Below, one piece after another: positions 17,588-26,247 of a stretch of DNA of 64,000 nucleotides; positions within the stretch are counted from its first letter, which is position 1, and every line of letters begins with the position of its first letter. A program made the position numbers and the translations under genes. The notes beneath the pieces are model-generated. The model ran no database searches and had not been told where the DNA came from. It saw only the letters and a program-made list of their open reading frames with translations. Source of the DNA: UBA1309 sp047605645 (GTDB lineage: Bacteria; Bacteroidota; Bacteroidia; Bacteroidales; Dysgonomonadaceae); contig JASGFJ010000017.1 in NCBI GenBank assembly GCA_047605645.1, positions 1 through 64,000 on the forward strand, written 5' to 3'.

Positions 17588-19417
17588 TTAAAAGGGAAAC
17601 AAAAGAGGAAGACTCAAGACCATGATGATTCCCATAATAAGCTGAAGTGGCCCTCCGATTCGTACATAATCCATAAACCTGTATCGTCCGACATTCATTA
17701 CTAATGCGTTGGGAGGAGTCGAAAAAGGGGATGCAAAGCATAAGCTGGCAGCAATAGCTACGGCAAATAGAAAAGGGTAGGGACTTACGTTCATTCCGAT
17801 AGCTGCATGAAGGGCAATCGGTGAGAATAATACCGCTGTAGCGGTGTTACTGATAAACAATGTCAGTAAGGATGTACAAAAATAAATTCCTGCTAGCAAT
17901 GCATAAGGACCAAAGTCTCCAAGGTTATTGACCAAGCTATTGGATATCAGTGTGGCGGCTCCTGTTTTGTCAAATGCTGTTGACATAGGTAGCATCGCTC
18001 CAATGAGAACGACACTTTCCCAGTTGATGCTTTTGTAAGCTTCTTCAATATTTCTTAAACATCCGGTAATGACCATAAGTCCGGCAGCAATCATGACGGA
18101 TGTTACTGCAGGAAGAATGTTGAAAGCCATTGAAAAGATCATTAGTAGCATAATCGAGGCGGCTATTGGAGCCTTCTGATTTAATGTTACTTTGGATGCC
18201 TCTTCCAATGGTTGTCCGACAAGCACAAGGTCATCTTGTCGATCTGCCAAATTTGCTAAATCTTTCCACATGCCTTGTATCAAAAGTGCGTCTCCTGCAT
18301 GGAGCTTTTGGTTCTGGAAATCGTGCATCTTGTAATCTTTATGATCTTTGATCCCCAATACATTAACATTGTATTCTTCTCGAAATGTTGCTTCCCTTAT
18401 CGTTCTGTTTACCAGGCGGGAAGAAGGTAAAATGTAGACTTCGGCTATGCCTGAGTCTTGAAATTCTCCATAGCTGTTTTCAACTCCGGTTTTGAGGTGG
18501 AGGGAGAATTTTTCAACGAAACGATGTATGTCTTCGTGTAAGCCGTGACAATAAATTTCATCATCGGGTTGGAGAATGGTCTGCGGACCCGCCAGAATCT
18601 CTTCCGACTTTTTTCTGAAGCGGGAGTTTCTGTTGCCTCTTAATACTTTGCTGAGACTTACTCCGTAATCTGTTGCTATTTTCAGTTCCGACAATGTGTG
18701 ATGAGTGATGGAGGAATGTTTCGGAACATAGACAATAAATGTTTGTTGTTTTAAATTGGATTCAGCAATCAGCTCTTTGAGTGTTTTTTTATGTCCGTTG
18801 TTTTTATCTTTATCTTCTTTCTTTTCAATTGTCAGTCTTTTACTTGTGAAAAAGAGATAGATTAATCCAATTAACAAGCAGATAGCGCCAACGGGGGCGA
18901 AGGAGAAAAAGGACAATGGAGGAAGTCCGGCGTTCACTAACGTTTCTTGTATGACAAGGTTGGGCGGTGTACTGATTAATGTAAACAACCCCAGACTGCT
19001 GGCGAAAGCCAGTGGCATCAGGTATCGGTTCGGGTTTAGATTGGCGCTGGCTGCCATACTGACTACAATAGGCATCATAACGGCTACTGTACCTGTATTG
19101 CTGACAAAAGCGCCGATGGAGGCAGTGACGAGCATGACCAGTACAAACAATTTATTTTCATTGTTTCCTGCCATCCGCAAGATGCGGCTGCTGATCATTT
19201 TAGCCAAGCCTGTCCTGAAAATTCCGGCACCGACAACGAACAGGCCGATCATCATAATGACGACGGAGTTAGAAAAGCCTGCAAGGGCTTCGGTGGGTGT
19301 TAATATGTCGAGAAGCATGAGAGAAACGAGCGCACACATGGCGATCAGATCGGCACGTATTTTTCCCTGCATGAAAAAAACGGAGGCAATTAATAAAATA
19401 ATCAGAGTTGTGTACAT
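17588..19417 (-). CDS. SLC13/DASS-type anion transporter with two TrkA-C (RCK_C) domains
   Basis: 609 residues. Hydrophobic blocks at about 1-190 and 410-609 flank a soluble middle with two RCK_C-like segments (VYVPKHSSITHHTLSELKI and EVYILPSSRLVNRTIREATF). SNTGTVAVMMPIV and SNTATAVLFSPIA are the paired SNT motifs of the DASS/ArsB fold that bind sodium and substrate. Related proteins move sulfate, di- or tricarboxylates. The substrate is not readable from sequence. The gene stands alone on the minus strand. Confidence 0.85.
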   Translation of the reverse strand: MYTTLIILLIASVFFMQGKIRADLIAMCALVSLMLLDILTPTEALAGFSNSVVIMMIGLFVVGAGIFRTGLAKMISSRILRMAGNNENKLFVLVMLVTASIGAFVSNTGTVAVMMPIVVSMAASANLNPNRYLMPLAFASSLGLFTLISTPPNLVIQETLVNAGLPPLSFFSFAPVGAICLLIGLIYLFFTSKRLTIEKKEDKDKNNGHKKTLKELIAESNLKQQTFIVYVPKHSSITHHTLSELKIATDYGVSLSKVLRGNRNSRFRKKSEEILAGPQTILQPDDEIYCHGLHEDIHRFVEKFSLHLKTGVENSYGEFQDSGIAEVYILPSSRLVNRTIREATFREEYNVNVLGIKDHKDYKMHDFQNQKLHAGDALLIQGMWKDLANLADRQDDLVLVGQPLEEASKVTLNQKAPIAASIMLLMIFSMAFNILPAVTSVMIAAGLMVITGCLRNIEEAYKSINWESVVLIGAMLPMSTAFDKTGAATLISNSLVNNLGDFGPYALLAGIYFCTSLLTLFISNTATAVLFSPIALHAAIGMNVSPYPFLFAVAIAASLCFASPFSTPPNALVMNVGRYRFMDYVRIGGPLQLIMGIIMVLSLPLLFPF

Positions 19418-19448
19418 AAGATATAGGTCTTCTTCTAAATTCTTACAT

Positions 19449-19456
19449 TATCTTTG
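19449..19456 (+). promoter_or_regulatory. -7-like element TATCTTTG upstream of grpE
   Basis: An exact TAnnTTTG match on the plus strand, 280 bases before grpE, with no evident -33 TTTG. A hairpin terminator at 19613 lies between it and grpE. Confidence 0.3.
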
Positions 19457-19612
19457 TATATCCAATCTTATTCAAGAATTATAAAGATGCATGGACAAAT
19501 AATAATCGGATTTTGATTTCATTAGCATTGTAAAAATAGAACTTTTTCTGATGAAATCGTAAATTGTTTGTGAATTTTTGCATATTAATGACGTTATTTA
19601 GAAAATAAATAT

Positions 19613-19640
19613 AAACCTGTATTTTTGGCAGGTTTTTTGT
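19613..19640 (+). terminator. Intrinsic terminator in the grpE leader
   Basis: AAACCTG (19613-19619) pairs with CAGGTTT (19629-19635), followed by TTT to 19638. It reads as a terminator only on the plus strand, yet no plus-strand gene precedes it, since the SLC13 gene is divergent. It may end a short leader RNA or attenuate grpE-dnaJ. Confidence 0.6.
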
Positions 19641-19728
19641 AATAATATAGAATAGCTTGCCGAAAGAGTGGCAGTGAAGTCAGATATCACTACATTGATA
19701 TATAAGAAAATAGATAAAAATTAGCTGT

Positions 19729-20295
19729 ATGAGTAAAGAATCACAAAACGAGGAATGGAAAGACACAGAAGCTGTAAAGGATGAAAATCAAGCTGAAAAC
19801 GAATCTGTGTCAGAAAACGAGCCTCAAGATAGTGACAGTTTGTCTGAGAAGATTGAGGATTGGGAAAGTAAATACAACAAATTGAATGACGACTACCTGC
19901 GTTTGCATGCAGAATTCGATAATTACAGAAAACGCACGTTGAAGGAAAAAAGTGAATTGCTTCGTTCCGGTTCGGAAAAAGTGTTGTCTGGAATTCTTCC
20001 TGTTGTTGACGATTTCGAAAGAGCCATGCAAAATTTGAAATCTGCAGACAATATGGATGCTTTGAAAGAAGGGATAGAATTGATTTATAGCAAATTTATT
20101 TCATTCTTGAATAAGAATGGAGTGAAAGAAATGGAGACTAACGGTCAGCCTTTTGATGCGGAACAGCATGAAGCTTTGACTATGATTCCGGTTCCATCCG
20201 AAGAAATGAAAAATAAAATTGTGGATACGGTGGAAAAAGGGTATACTTTGGATGGCAAAGTGATGCGCTTTCCAAAAGTTGTTGTGGGACAATAA
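19729..20295 (+). CDS. grpE: Nucleotide exchange factor GrpE
   Basis: 188 residues. An acidic, low-complexity N-terminus (1-42) is followed by a coiled coil with DDYLRLHAEFDNYRKRTLKE, the GrpE signature helix. The C-terminal beta domain has GVKEMETNGQPFDAEQHEAL and VDTVEKGYTLDGKVMRFPKV, matching the GrpE motif G-Y-x-L-x-x-(R/K)-x-x-R-x-x-x-V. It releases ADP from DnaK. dnaJ follows 16 bases later in the same operon; dnaK itself is not in the window. Confidence 0.96.
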   Translation: MSKESQNEEWKDTEAVKDENQAENESVSENEPQDSDSLSEKIEDWESKYNKLNDDYLRLHAEFDNYRKRTLKEKSELLRSGSEKVLSGILPVVDDFERAMQNLKSADNMDALKEGIELIYSKFISFLNKNGVKEMETNGQPFDAEQHEALTMIPVPSEEMKNKIVDTVEKGYTLDGKVMRFPKVVVGQ

Positions 20296-20311
20296 TTTAT
20301 TGAAAGGATAG

Positions 20312-21454
20312 ATGGCGCAGAAAAGAGATTACTATGAGGTTCTGGAAGTGACCAAAACCGCGAGTTTTGAGGAGATAAAAAAAGCTTATCGAAAGAAAGC
20401 AATCATGTATCACCCCGATAAGAATCCGGGTGACAAGGAAGCTGAGGAGAAGTTTAAAGAAGCTGCTGAGGCTTATGAGATTTTAAGTGATGAGCAAAAG
20501 CGAACCCGTTACGATCGCTTTGGGCACGATGCTCCCGGTGGTTTTGGTAGCTCGGGAGGGGGCGGTGGCTTCTCAATGGATGATATTTTCTCTCAATTTG
20601 GAGATATCTTCGGCGGACATTTCGGCGGATTTGGTGGATTTGGCGGCTCGTCCGGTAAACGTGTTCGTCGGGGTGCCGATTTGCGCGTGAAGGTAAAACT
20701 CAATCTGAAAGAAGTTGCCAAAGGAGTTGAAAAGAAAATCAAGGTGAATAAATATGTTCCTTGTTCTCATTGTAATGGCAATGGAGCTGAAAACGGAACT
20801 GCTTTTAGTACTTGTAGTACTTGCCGGGGAACCGGAAGTGTGACACGTGTTGCTAATACTATCTTTGGGCAGATGCAGACTCAAAGCGCATGTCCCACTT
20901 GTAATGGAGAAGGTACAACCATTACGAAAAAATGCGCACATTGCAATGGAGAAGGGATTGTTCGAGAAGATGAGGTGATTACATTGAAAATCCCGGCAGG
21001 AGTTGCTGAAGGAATGCAGCTATCAATGAGCGGGAAAGGAAATGCAGCCCGTCGTGGCGGAGTAAATGGTGATTTGCTGATTCTTGTTGAAGAAGAAAAA
21101 CATCCGGAACTTATCCGTGATGAAAATGATCTTGTATACAATCTTTTGCTTTCTTTTCCTCAGGCTGTAATTGGAAGTTCGGTGGAGATACCTACTGTGG
21201 AAGGCTTTGCAAAAGTAAAAATAGAGCCGGGAACACAGCCGGGAAAAGTACTTCGCTTAAGGAATAAAGGACTTCCCTCTGTGAATGGTTATGGAACAGG
21301 TGATTTGCTCATTAATATTAGCGTGTATGTTCCGGAGAAACTCAGCGATTCAGAAAAATCAGCAATGAATGCTCTCGAAAATTCACCTAATTTTGTTCCA
21401 AGCAAAAGTATAAAAGATAAAATTTTCAAACACTTTAAACAAATGTTTGATTAG
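20312..21454 (+). CDS. dnaJ: Chaperone DnaJ (type I Hsp40)
   Basis: 380 residues. J domain at 1-70 with the HPD motif in YHPDKNPGD, a Gly/Phe-rich linker at about 75-115, and four zinc-finger repeats CSHCNGNG, CSTCRGTG, CPTCNGEG and CAHCNGEG at about 150-215. The C-terminal substrate-binding domains follow. All type I elements are intact. It stimulates DnaK ATPase and delivers unfolded proteins. It is followed by a strong terminator. Confidence 0.97.
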   Translation: MAQKRDYYEVLEVTKTASFEEIKKAYRKKAIMYHPDKNPGDKEAEEKFKEAAEAYEILSDEQKRTRYDRFGHDAPGGFGSSGGGGGFSMDDIFSQFGDIFGGHFGGFGGFGGSSGKRVRRGADLRVKVKLNLKEVAKGVEKKIKVNKYVPCSHCNGNGAENGTAFSTCSTCRGTGSVTRVANTIFGQMQTQSACPTCNGEGTTITKKCAHCNGEGIVREDEVITLKIPAGVAEGMQLSMSGKGNAARRGGVNGDLLILVEEEKHPELIRDENDLVYNLLLSFPQAVIGSSVEIPTVEGFAKVKIEPGTQPGKVLRLRNKGLPSVNGYGTGDLLINISVYVPEKLSDSEKSAMNALENSPNFVPSKSIKDKIFKHFKQMFD

Positions 21455-21477
21455 ATGATCGTTTTTTTATGGAATAG

Positions 21478-21521
21478 TTGCGAAAAAATTGCCTGATGAG
21501 GGTGGTTTTTTCGCAATTTTT
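21478..21521 (+). terminator. Terminator of grpE-dnaJ
   Basis: TTGCGAAAAAA (21478-21488) pairs with TTTTTTCGCAA (21506-21516), and T residues follow. It sits 24 bases after the dnaJ stop. Confidence 0.8.
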
Positions 21522-21545
21522 ATTCCGACAACAAAAAGAAATAGT

Positions 21546-21553
21546 TATATTTG
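21546..21553 (+). promoter_or_regulatory. ssb promoter, -7 element
   Basis: TATATTTG is an exact TAnnTTTG match 31 bases before the ssb ATG, with the context TATATTTGTGATATT shared with the SPFH promoter. A -33 TTTG is not evident. Confidence 0.45.
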
Positions 21554-21584
21554 TGATATTCACAAACTTAAAATTGAATGTGAT

Positions 21585-22034
21585 ATGTCTGTAAACAAAG
21601 TTATTTTAATTGGAAATGTAGGTAAAGACCCTGAAGTTCGTTATTATGATAACGGATCCGCAGTTGCTAATTTTCCCCTGGCAACAACAGAGAGAGGGTA
21701 TACCGCGACAAACGGGACGCAAATTCCCGATAGAACAGAATGGCATAATGTCGTGTGCTGGAGAGGATTGGCGAAAATTGTAGAACAATATGTTAAAAAA
21801 GGGACGCCGATATATATCGAAGGAAAATTACGGACTCGTAATTATGACGATAACCAAGGTATTAAACGATATGTGACCGAAATATATGCTGACAACCTGG
21901 AGCTGCTGGGGCGTCGTTCGTCTGATGAGAATTCAACTCAGGCAACATCGGCTGCTGTACCTAAAACAGAAATGCCGACAGGAAGCCCTGCGCAAGCGTC
22001 GACTCCCGGCGAGGAGGACGATCTTCCATTTTAA
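21585..22034 (+). CDS. ssb: Single-stranded DNA-binding protein
   Basis: 149 residues from the ATG at 21585, which gives the canonical MSVNKVILIGNVGKDPEVR start; upstream in-frame codons overlap the dnaJ terminator and are rejected. The OB fold spans about 1-110. A variable linker leads to the acidic tip GEEDDLPF, which recruits partner proteins. It coats ssDNA in replication and repair. The ssb, gldE, gldD order is common in Bacteroidetes. Confidence 0.96.
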   Translation: MSVNKVILIGNVGKDPEVRYYDNGSAVANFPLATTERGYTATNGTQIPDRTEWHNVVCWRGLAKIVEQYVKKGTPIYIEGKLRTRNYDDNQGIKRYVTEIYADNLELLGRRSSDENSTQATSAAVPKTEMPTGSPAQASTPGEEDDLPF

Positions 22035-22080
22035 TAATCATTTTCTAATATCTAAAAACACAATCTCCATGACGAATGTG

Positions 22081-22088
22081 TATATTTG
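22081..22088 (+). promoter_or_regulatory. Candidate gldE-gldD promoter, -7 element
   Basis: TATATTTG, an exact TAnnTTTG match, lies 25 bases upstream of the proposed TTG start of gldE. Upstream TTG codons (22086, 22092) overlap or abut this element and are poor starts. Confidence 0.45.
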
Positions 22089-22112
22089 TATTTGAATTTT
22101 AATTATATAAAA

Positions 22113-23435
22113 TTGGATACGGACAGTATAATATCAATCCTTATATCCGACAGTTTCTTCTCTGAGGGAACTGTCGATGTTTTTCAAGGTGTACTCATTG
22201 GCCTGATAATGCTTTTTGCTGCATTTGTGACCTATAGCCAGGCTGTGTTGGCGGCACTCAATCCGGTTGATTTAAACACACCGGAATTTTCGTCTTCCCA
22301 ATCAGGACAACAGCTTCTTCACCTGAAGCAGAATCCTGCACGATTAATTATCATTTTTACTTCTATAAAAACTTTTTTGTTTCTCTTTAGCCTGATACTT
22401 GCTTTCCTGCTTTTTCCTGTGACGATATACACCGGACTGGAGGCTGTGGGACTCACTTTCTTGATTGTGATAATCATCTCCATACTCTATTTCTTTGTAT
22501 GCGAAGCTATTCCTCAGAGTTTACCATTTACGAACCCGCAAGCTTCATTAGCGGTCGCGAAAGGGGTTGTTTTTGTTGATTTTCTTGCGCGTCCCGCCGT
22601 CGCAGTCTTTGAGGTATTTTTAAAACTTCGCAGGTCAATTTCTCCTGATAGAAAACAAGAGGTCTCATTGGGGGATTTGTCAAGGGTAATGGATTTAACA
22701 ACAGAGGAAATCAATGAAGGAAAAGAGTTATTGGAAGGAATTATCCGTTTCAATGATAAAATGGCTGTAGAAATCATGACTCCTCGTGAGGATATGACTT
22801 GCCTCGATATTTCCGTTCAACTATCCGAAATAACACATCATGTTGTTGAAATGCGTTATTCCAGGATTCCTATTTATGATAAATCAGAAGACAATATCCG
22901 CGGAGTCTTATATGTGAAAGATCTGCTTCCGTTTATAGGCACTTCAGGATATCGCTGGCAACAATTGATTCGTCCGGCCTATTTTGTTCCGGAGACAAAA
23001 AAGATAGATGTTTTGTTGAAAGAATTCCGAAGCAATAAAATTCACATGGCTGTTGTTGTGGATGAATATGGAGGAACATCCGGATTGGTTACGATGGAAG
23101 ACATATTGGAAGAGATTGTCGGTGAAATTGAAGACGAATATGATGATAACCGAAAACCGTATGTGCAACTGGCAGATGGTTCCCTCATTTTTGAAGGAAA
23201 AACATTGTTGACCGACTTTTTTAGAATTGTTGGTGTGGATGAATCCGAATTTGAAGAGTTAACCGGAGACGTGGATACGCTGGCCGGATTAATCCTCGAA
23301 TTGAAAGGAGATTTTCCCCGTCGTCAGGAAATCATTACTTATGGAAGATATCAACTCCAGGTTCTTGAAATGAGTAAAAGACGGATTGTGAAGGTAAAAT
23401 ATTCGGTTGTCCCCCCAAAAGAAAATGAGGAATGA
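22113..23435 (+). CDS. gldE: GldE, CNNM/CorC-like transporter-associated protein
   Basis: About 440 residues. No ATG suits the N-terminus, so I propose the TTG at 22113, giving MDTDSIIS, which lies just downstream of a promoter-like element. Layout: hydrophobic segments at about 25-175, then a CBS pair (EIMTPREDMTCLDISVQLSE; KIDVLLKEFRSNKIHMAVVV; GGTSGLVTMEDILEEIVGEI), then a CorC_HlyC domain. GldE is required for gliding or type IX secretion-linked GldD function in flavobacteria and is widely kept in non-gliding Bacteroidales. gldD overlaps its last 4 bases. Confidence 0.85.
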   Translation: MDTDSIISILISDSFFSEGTVDVFQGVLIGLIMLFAAFVTYSQAVLAALNPVDLNTPEFSSSQSGQQLLHLKQNPARLIIIFTSIKTFLFLFSLILAFLLFPVTIYTGLEAVGLTFLIVIIISILYFFVCEAIPQSLPFTNPQASLAVAKGVVFVDFLARPAVAVFEVFLKLRRSISPDRKQEVSLGDLSRVMDLTTEEINEGKELLEGIIRFNDKMAVEIMTPREDMTCLDISVQLSEITHHVVEMRYSRIPIYDKSEDNIRGVLYVKDLLPFIGTSGYRWQQLIRPAYFVPETKKIDVLLKEFRSNKIHMAVVVDEYGGTSGLVTMEDILEEIVGEIEDEYDDNRKPYVQLADGSLIFEGKTLLTDFFRIVGVDESEFEELTGDVDTLAGLILELKGDFPRRQEIITYGRYQLQVLEMSKRRIVKVKYSVVPPKENEE

Positions 23436-24004
23436 AGTTGTTAACTCTCTTGGTCGCATTATTGACGATATTTCTTGTGGTTTCGTGTCATCACGAAACA
23501 CCTAAACCTCAGGCTTATTTTCGGATAGATAAGCAACAAATCCACTACCAGGCTTACGAAAACCGGCGGTTTTCTTTTTCCCTTCCGGCCGATGCTAAGG
23601 TCGCATCCGAAAAGAAAGGTGATGAATGCTGGATGACCATTCATTTTCCCTACTATAAGGCAACTCTTTACTGCACTTATTTGCCGGTCTCGCGTGAAAA
23701 GCTTGGTGCGGCCATCGATGATAATTTCAGAATGGCATTTTCTCATTCTGTAAAGGCAAACGGAATAACTCAATCTGTTCTTTCTTTGCCTTCCATCCAA
23801 TCCGGAGGCGTTCTTTACTCGATTGAAGGAAGTGTAGCTACACCGAGACAATTTTTTATTACCGACAGTGTTGCTCATTTTTTTCGGGCATCTTTGTATT
23901 TCGATGGCAAGGTCAATGCCGATTCTGTTGCTCCTGTTTTGAAATATATGGATGAAAATATTCGGGAAATGCTTCATTCCTTTCGATGGAAGAATCTAAA
24001 ATGA
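23432..24004 (+). CDS. gldD: GldD, gliding-motility-type lipoprotein
   Basis: 190 residues. Lipoprotein signal MKLLTLLVALLTIFLVVSC, with lipidated C19. PQAYFRIDKQQIHYQAYENR followed by RFSFSLP resembles the GldD segment FPRi..P...Y, and the order gldE-gldD with a 4-base overlap supports the name. The C-terminal part (VAHFFRASLYFDGKVNADSV, then PVLKYMDENIREML) is also GldD-like. It is anchored in the cell envelope; its biochemical role is unknown. Confidence 0.85.
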   Translation: MKLLTLLVALLTIFLVVSCHHETPKPQAYFRIDKQQIHYQAYENRRFSFSLPADAKVASEKKGDECWMTIHFPYYKATLYCTYLPVSREKLGAAIDDNFRMAFSHSVKANGITQSVLSLPSIQSGGVLYSIEGSVATPRQFFITDSVAHFFRASLYFDGKVNADSVAPVLKYMDENIREMLHSFRWKNLK

Positions 24005-24142
24005 GAAATAAAAATTTGATTATCAATCTACTGAAATAAAGTATAGAAGTCTGTTGTAAGAAGCTTTCTTAAATGTGTTTTTTTTTACTCAAATTGATGT
24101 CTTTTATGGCTGATTTTTTTAGTCTATATCAAATGAAAACTT

Positions 24143-24150
24143 TAAATTTG
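24143..24150 (+). promoter_or_regulatory. Candidate promoter of the carboxyltransferase gene, -7 element
   Basis: TAAATTTG fits TAnnTTTG exactly and is followed by CAA. It lies about 95 bases before the start codon. The -33 region is T-rich but lacks TTTG. Confidence 0.45.
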
Positions 24151-24246
24151 CAATATCAATATTAATGTAAAACGACTTCTGTGTGAAGAGGCTCTTTGCT
24201 TTAACACTGTCAGAGAATAAGGTTCACACGAAGAAAAAAACTCATT

Positions 24247-26028
24247 ATGGGAAGAGAAATTAAATTTAGTCTCGTGTATCGAGATATGTGGCAATCATCA
24301 GGTAAATACCAGCCACGCGTTGATCAACTAACGAGAATTGCTCCGGTTATCATTGATATGGGCTGTTTCTCTCGTGTTGAAACAAACGGGGGTGCTTTCG
24401 AACAAGTTAACCTTTTGTATGGCGAAAACCCAAACAAAGCTGTTCGTGAATGGACTGCTCCTTTCAACAAAGTAGGGATTCAAACACACATGCTGGAACG
24501 TGGATTAAACGCCTTGAGAATGTATCCGGTTCCTGCCGATGTACGTCGTTTGATGTTCAAAGTGAAACAAGCACAGGGGACAAACATCTCCCGGTCATTC
24601 GATGGTTTGAATGATGCTCGAAACCTGGAATTGTCTGTGAAATATGCAAAAGAAGCAGGCATGATTTCTCAGGGAGCTTTGTGTATTACTCACTCTCCGA
24701 TTCACACTGTTGATTATTACTTAAACTATGCCGACCAATTGGTGGATTTCGGTGTAGATGAATTTTGTTTGAAAGATATGGCTGGAGTCGGTCGTCCTGC
24801 ATTTTTGGGAAAACTGACCAAAGCTTTGAAAGATAGACATCCGGATATCCTTATTCAGTATCACGGACACACCGGCCCCGGTTTCTCTGTTGCTTCTATG
24901 TTGGAAGTAGCGCGCGCTGGAGCTGATGTGCTGGATACAGCCATCGACCCACTTTCCTGGGGAATGGTTCACCCTGATATTATTACCATTCAGGCTATGT
25001 TGAAAGATGCCGGATTTTCTGTTGCAGATATCAACATGGGCGCCTACATGGAAGCTCGCGCATTGACACAGGAATTTATCGATGATTTCTTGGGATATTT
25101 CATTTCTCCGTCCAACAAACAGATGAATTCCCTGTTGGTAGGTTCTGGTCTTCCCGGTGGAATGATGGGATCAATGATGGCCGACTTGAAAACAATGCAC
25201 CCGGCTATCAACATGGCATTGCGTAACAATGGTAAACCCGAACTTTCTTTGAATGACCTAGTGGTTCAATTGTTCCAGGAAGTAGAATACGCATGGCCTA
25301 AGTTGGGATATCCTCCATTGGTAACTCCATTTAGCCAGTATGTGAAGAATATTGCTTTGATGAATATTTTCTCTATGGCACAAGGTCAACCTCGTTTCTC
25401 TAACATCGACAAAGATGCGTGGGGAATGATTTTGGGTAAATCAGGAAAATTGCCCGGAAAACTGGATGAAGAAATTGTGGAACTGGCAAAAGCCAAAGGA
25501 TTCGAATTCTATACCGGTAATCCTCAGGATGAATTGGTTGATGAATTGGATAAATACCGCAAGGAAATGGACGAAAACGGATGGGATTACGGTCAGGACG
25601 ATGAAGAATTGATGGAATTGGCTATGCACGACCGTCAATATCGTGACTACAAATCCGGTCTTGCAAAAGAACGTTTCGAAAAAGACCTGGAAGCTGCCAA
25701 AGAAAAAGCAGGAGCACCTATCATTGTTACTCGTCAGGTAATTGAGGTGCCGCGTTTCGATGCTGAAGCTATACAAGCTAAATATCCGGATGCAAAACCG
25801 CTTCAGGCAACCGTTAGCGGACAATTGATCTGGCAAATTGACCGTGATGATGTTTCTTCAGCTCCGGTTATTGGTACCGAAGTGAAAGAAGGAGACGTCG
25901 TTTGTTTCGTTCAGACATATTATGGTATTGAAGAAGTGAAAGCGTTAACTTCCGGTAAAATTATCCAGATTGAAGCAAAACAGGGCGAACGCGTGGTGAA
26001 AGCTCAAGTGTTGGCTTATATCGGTTAA
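24247..26028 (+). CDS. Oxaloacetate decarboxylase alpha/pyruvate carboxylase B-like carboxyltransferase with a degenerate biotinyl domain
   Basis: 593 residues. The HMGL-like carboxyltransferase barrel keeps the metal and catalytic residues: D13 in YRDMWQS, K176 in CLKDMAG (the lysine that is carboxylated in this family), and H206/H208 in IQYHGHTGPG. A conserved carboxylase C-terminal domain follows to about 470. The last 80 residues have a biotinyl fold (GTEVKEGDVVCFVQTYYGIE, then ALTSGKIIQIEAKQGERVVK), but the place of the usual EAMKM motif reads QTYYG (556-560), with no biotin lysine. A separate biotin carrier would be needed for carboxyl transfer. None is adjacent. Confidence 0.85.
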   Translation: MGREIKFSLVYRDMWQSSGKYQPRVDQLTRIAPVIIDMGCFSRVETNGGAFEQVNLLYGENPNKAVREWTAPFNKVGIQTHMLERGLNALRMYPVPADVRRLMFKVKQAQGTNISRSFDGLNDARNLELSVKYAKEAGMISQGALCITHSPIHTVDYYLNYADQLVDFGVDEFCLKDMAGVGRPAFLGKLTKALKDRHPDILIQYHGHTGPGFSVASMLEVARAGADVLDTAIDPLSWGMVHPDIITIQAMLKDAGFSVADINMGAYMEARALTQEFIDDFLGYFISPSNKQMNSLLVGSGLPGGMMGSMMADLKTMHPAINMALRNNGKPELSLNDLVVQLFQEVEYAWPKLGYPPLVTPFSQYVKNIALMNIFSMAQGQPRFSNIDKDAWGMILGKSGKLPGKLDEEIVELAKAKGFEFYTGNPQDELVDELDKYRKEMDENGWDYGQDDEELMELAMHDRQYRDYKSGLAKERFEKDLEAAKEKAGAPIIVTRQVIEVPRFDAEAIQAKYPDAKPLQATVSGQLIWQIDRDDVSSAPVIGTEVKEGDVVCFVQTYYGIEEVKALTSGKIIQIEAKQGERVVKAQVLAYIG

Positions 26029-26052
26029 GAGATATTAGCGTCTTATATAAAG

Positions 26053-26090
26053 AAGGGTTGTTCCGAAATGCAGGAGCAACCCTTGTTTGT
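26053..26090 (+). terminator. Terminator after the carboxyltransferase gene
   Basis: AAGGGTTGTTCC (26053-26064) pairs with GGAGCAACCCTT (26073-26084) apart from one mismatch. A modest T-rich tail follows. It lies 25 bases after the stop. Confidence 0.6.
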
Positions 26091-26157
26091 TAATAGATAA
26101 AGAACTTTCAATTTTCCTGTACCATAGAATTTCGCTATTAGGTATATTTTCCGGTTT

Positions 26158-26199
26158 TATAAACTTTCCGCAGAAATAGATTCTCTCTATAAACTTTCC
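26158..26199. repeat. Two direct copies of TATAAACTTTCC
   Basis: The 12-mer TATAAACTTTCC occurs at 26158-26169 and again at 26188-26199, exactly 30 bases apart, in the region before the barrel protein gene. The spacing is close to three helical turns, so paired regulator sites are possible. Confidence 0.35.
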
Positions 26200-26247
26200 A
26201 AAGTTATAAGTGTTGTATTCTTATAAATATATAAAAATGATTACAAC

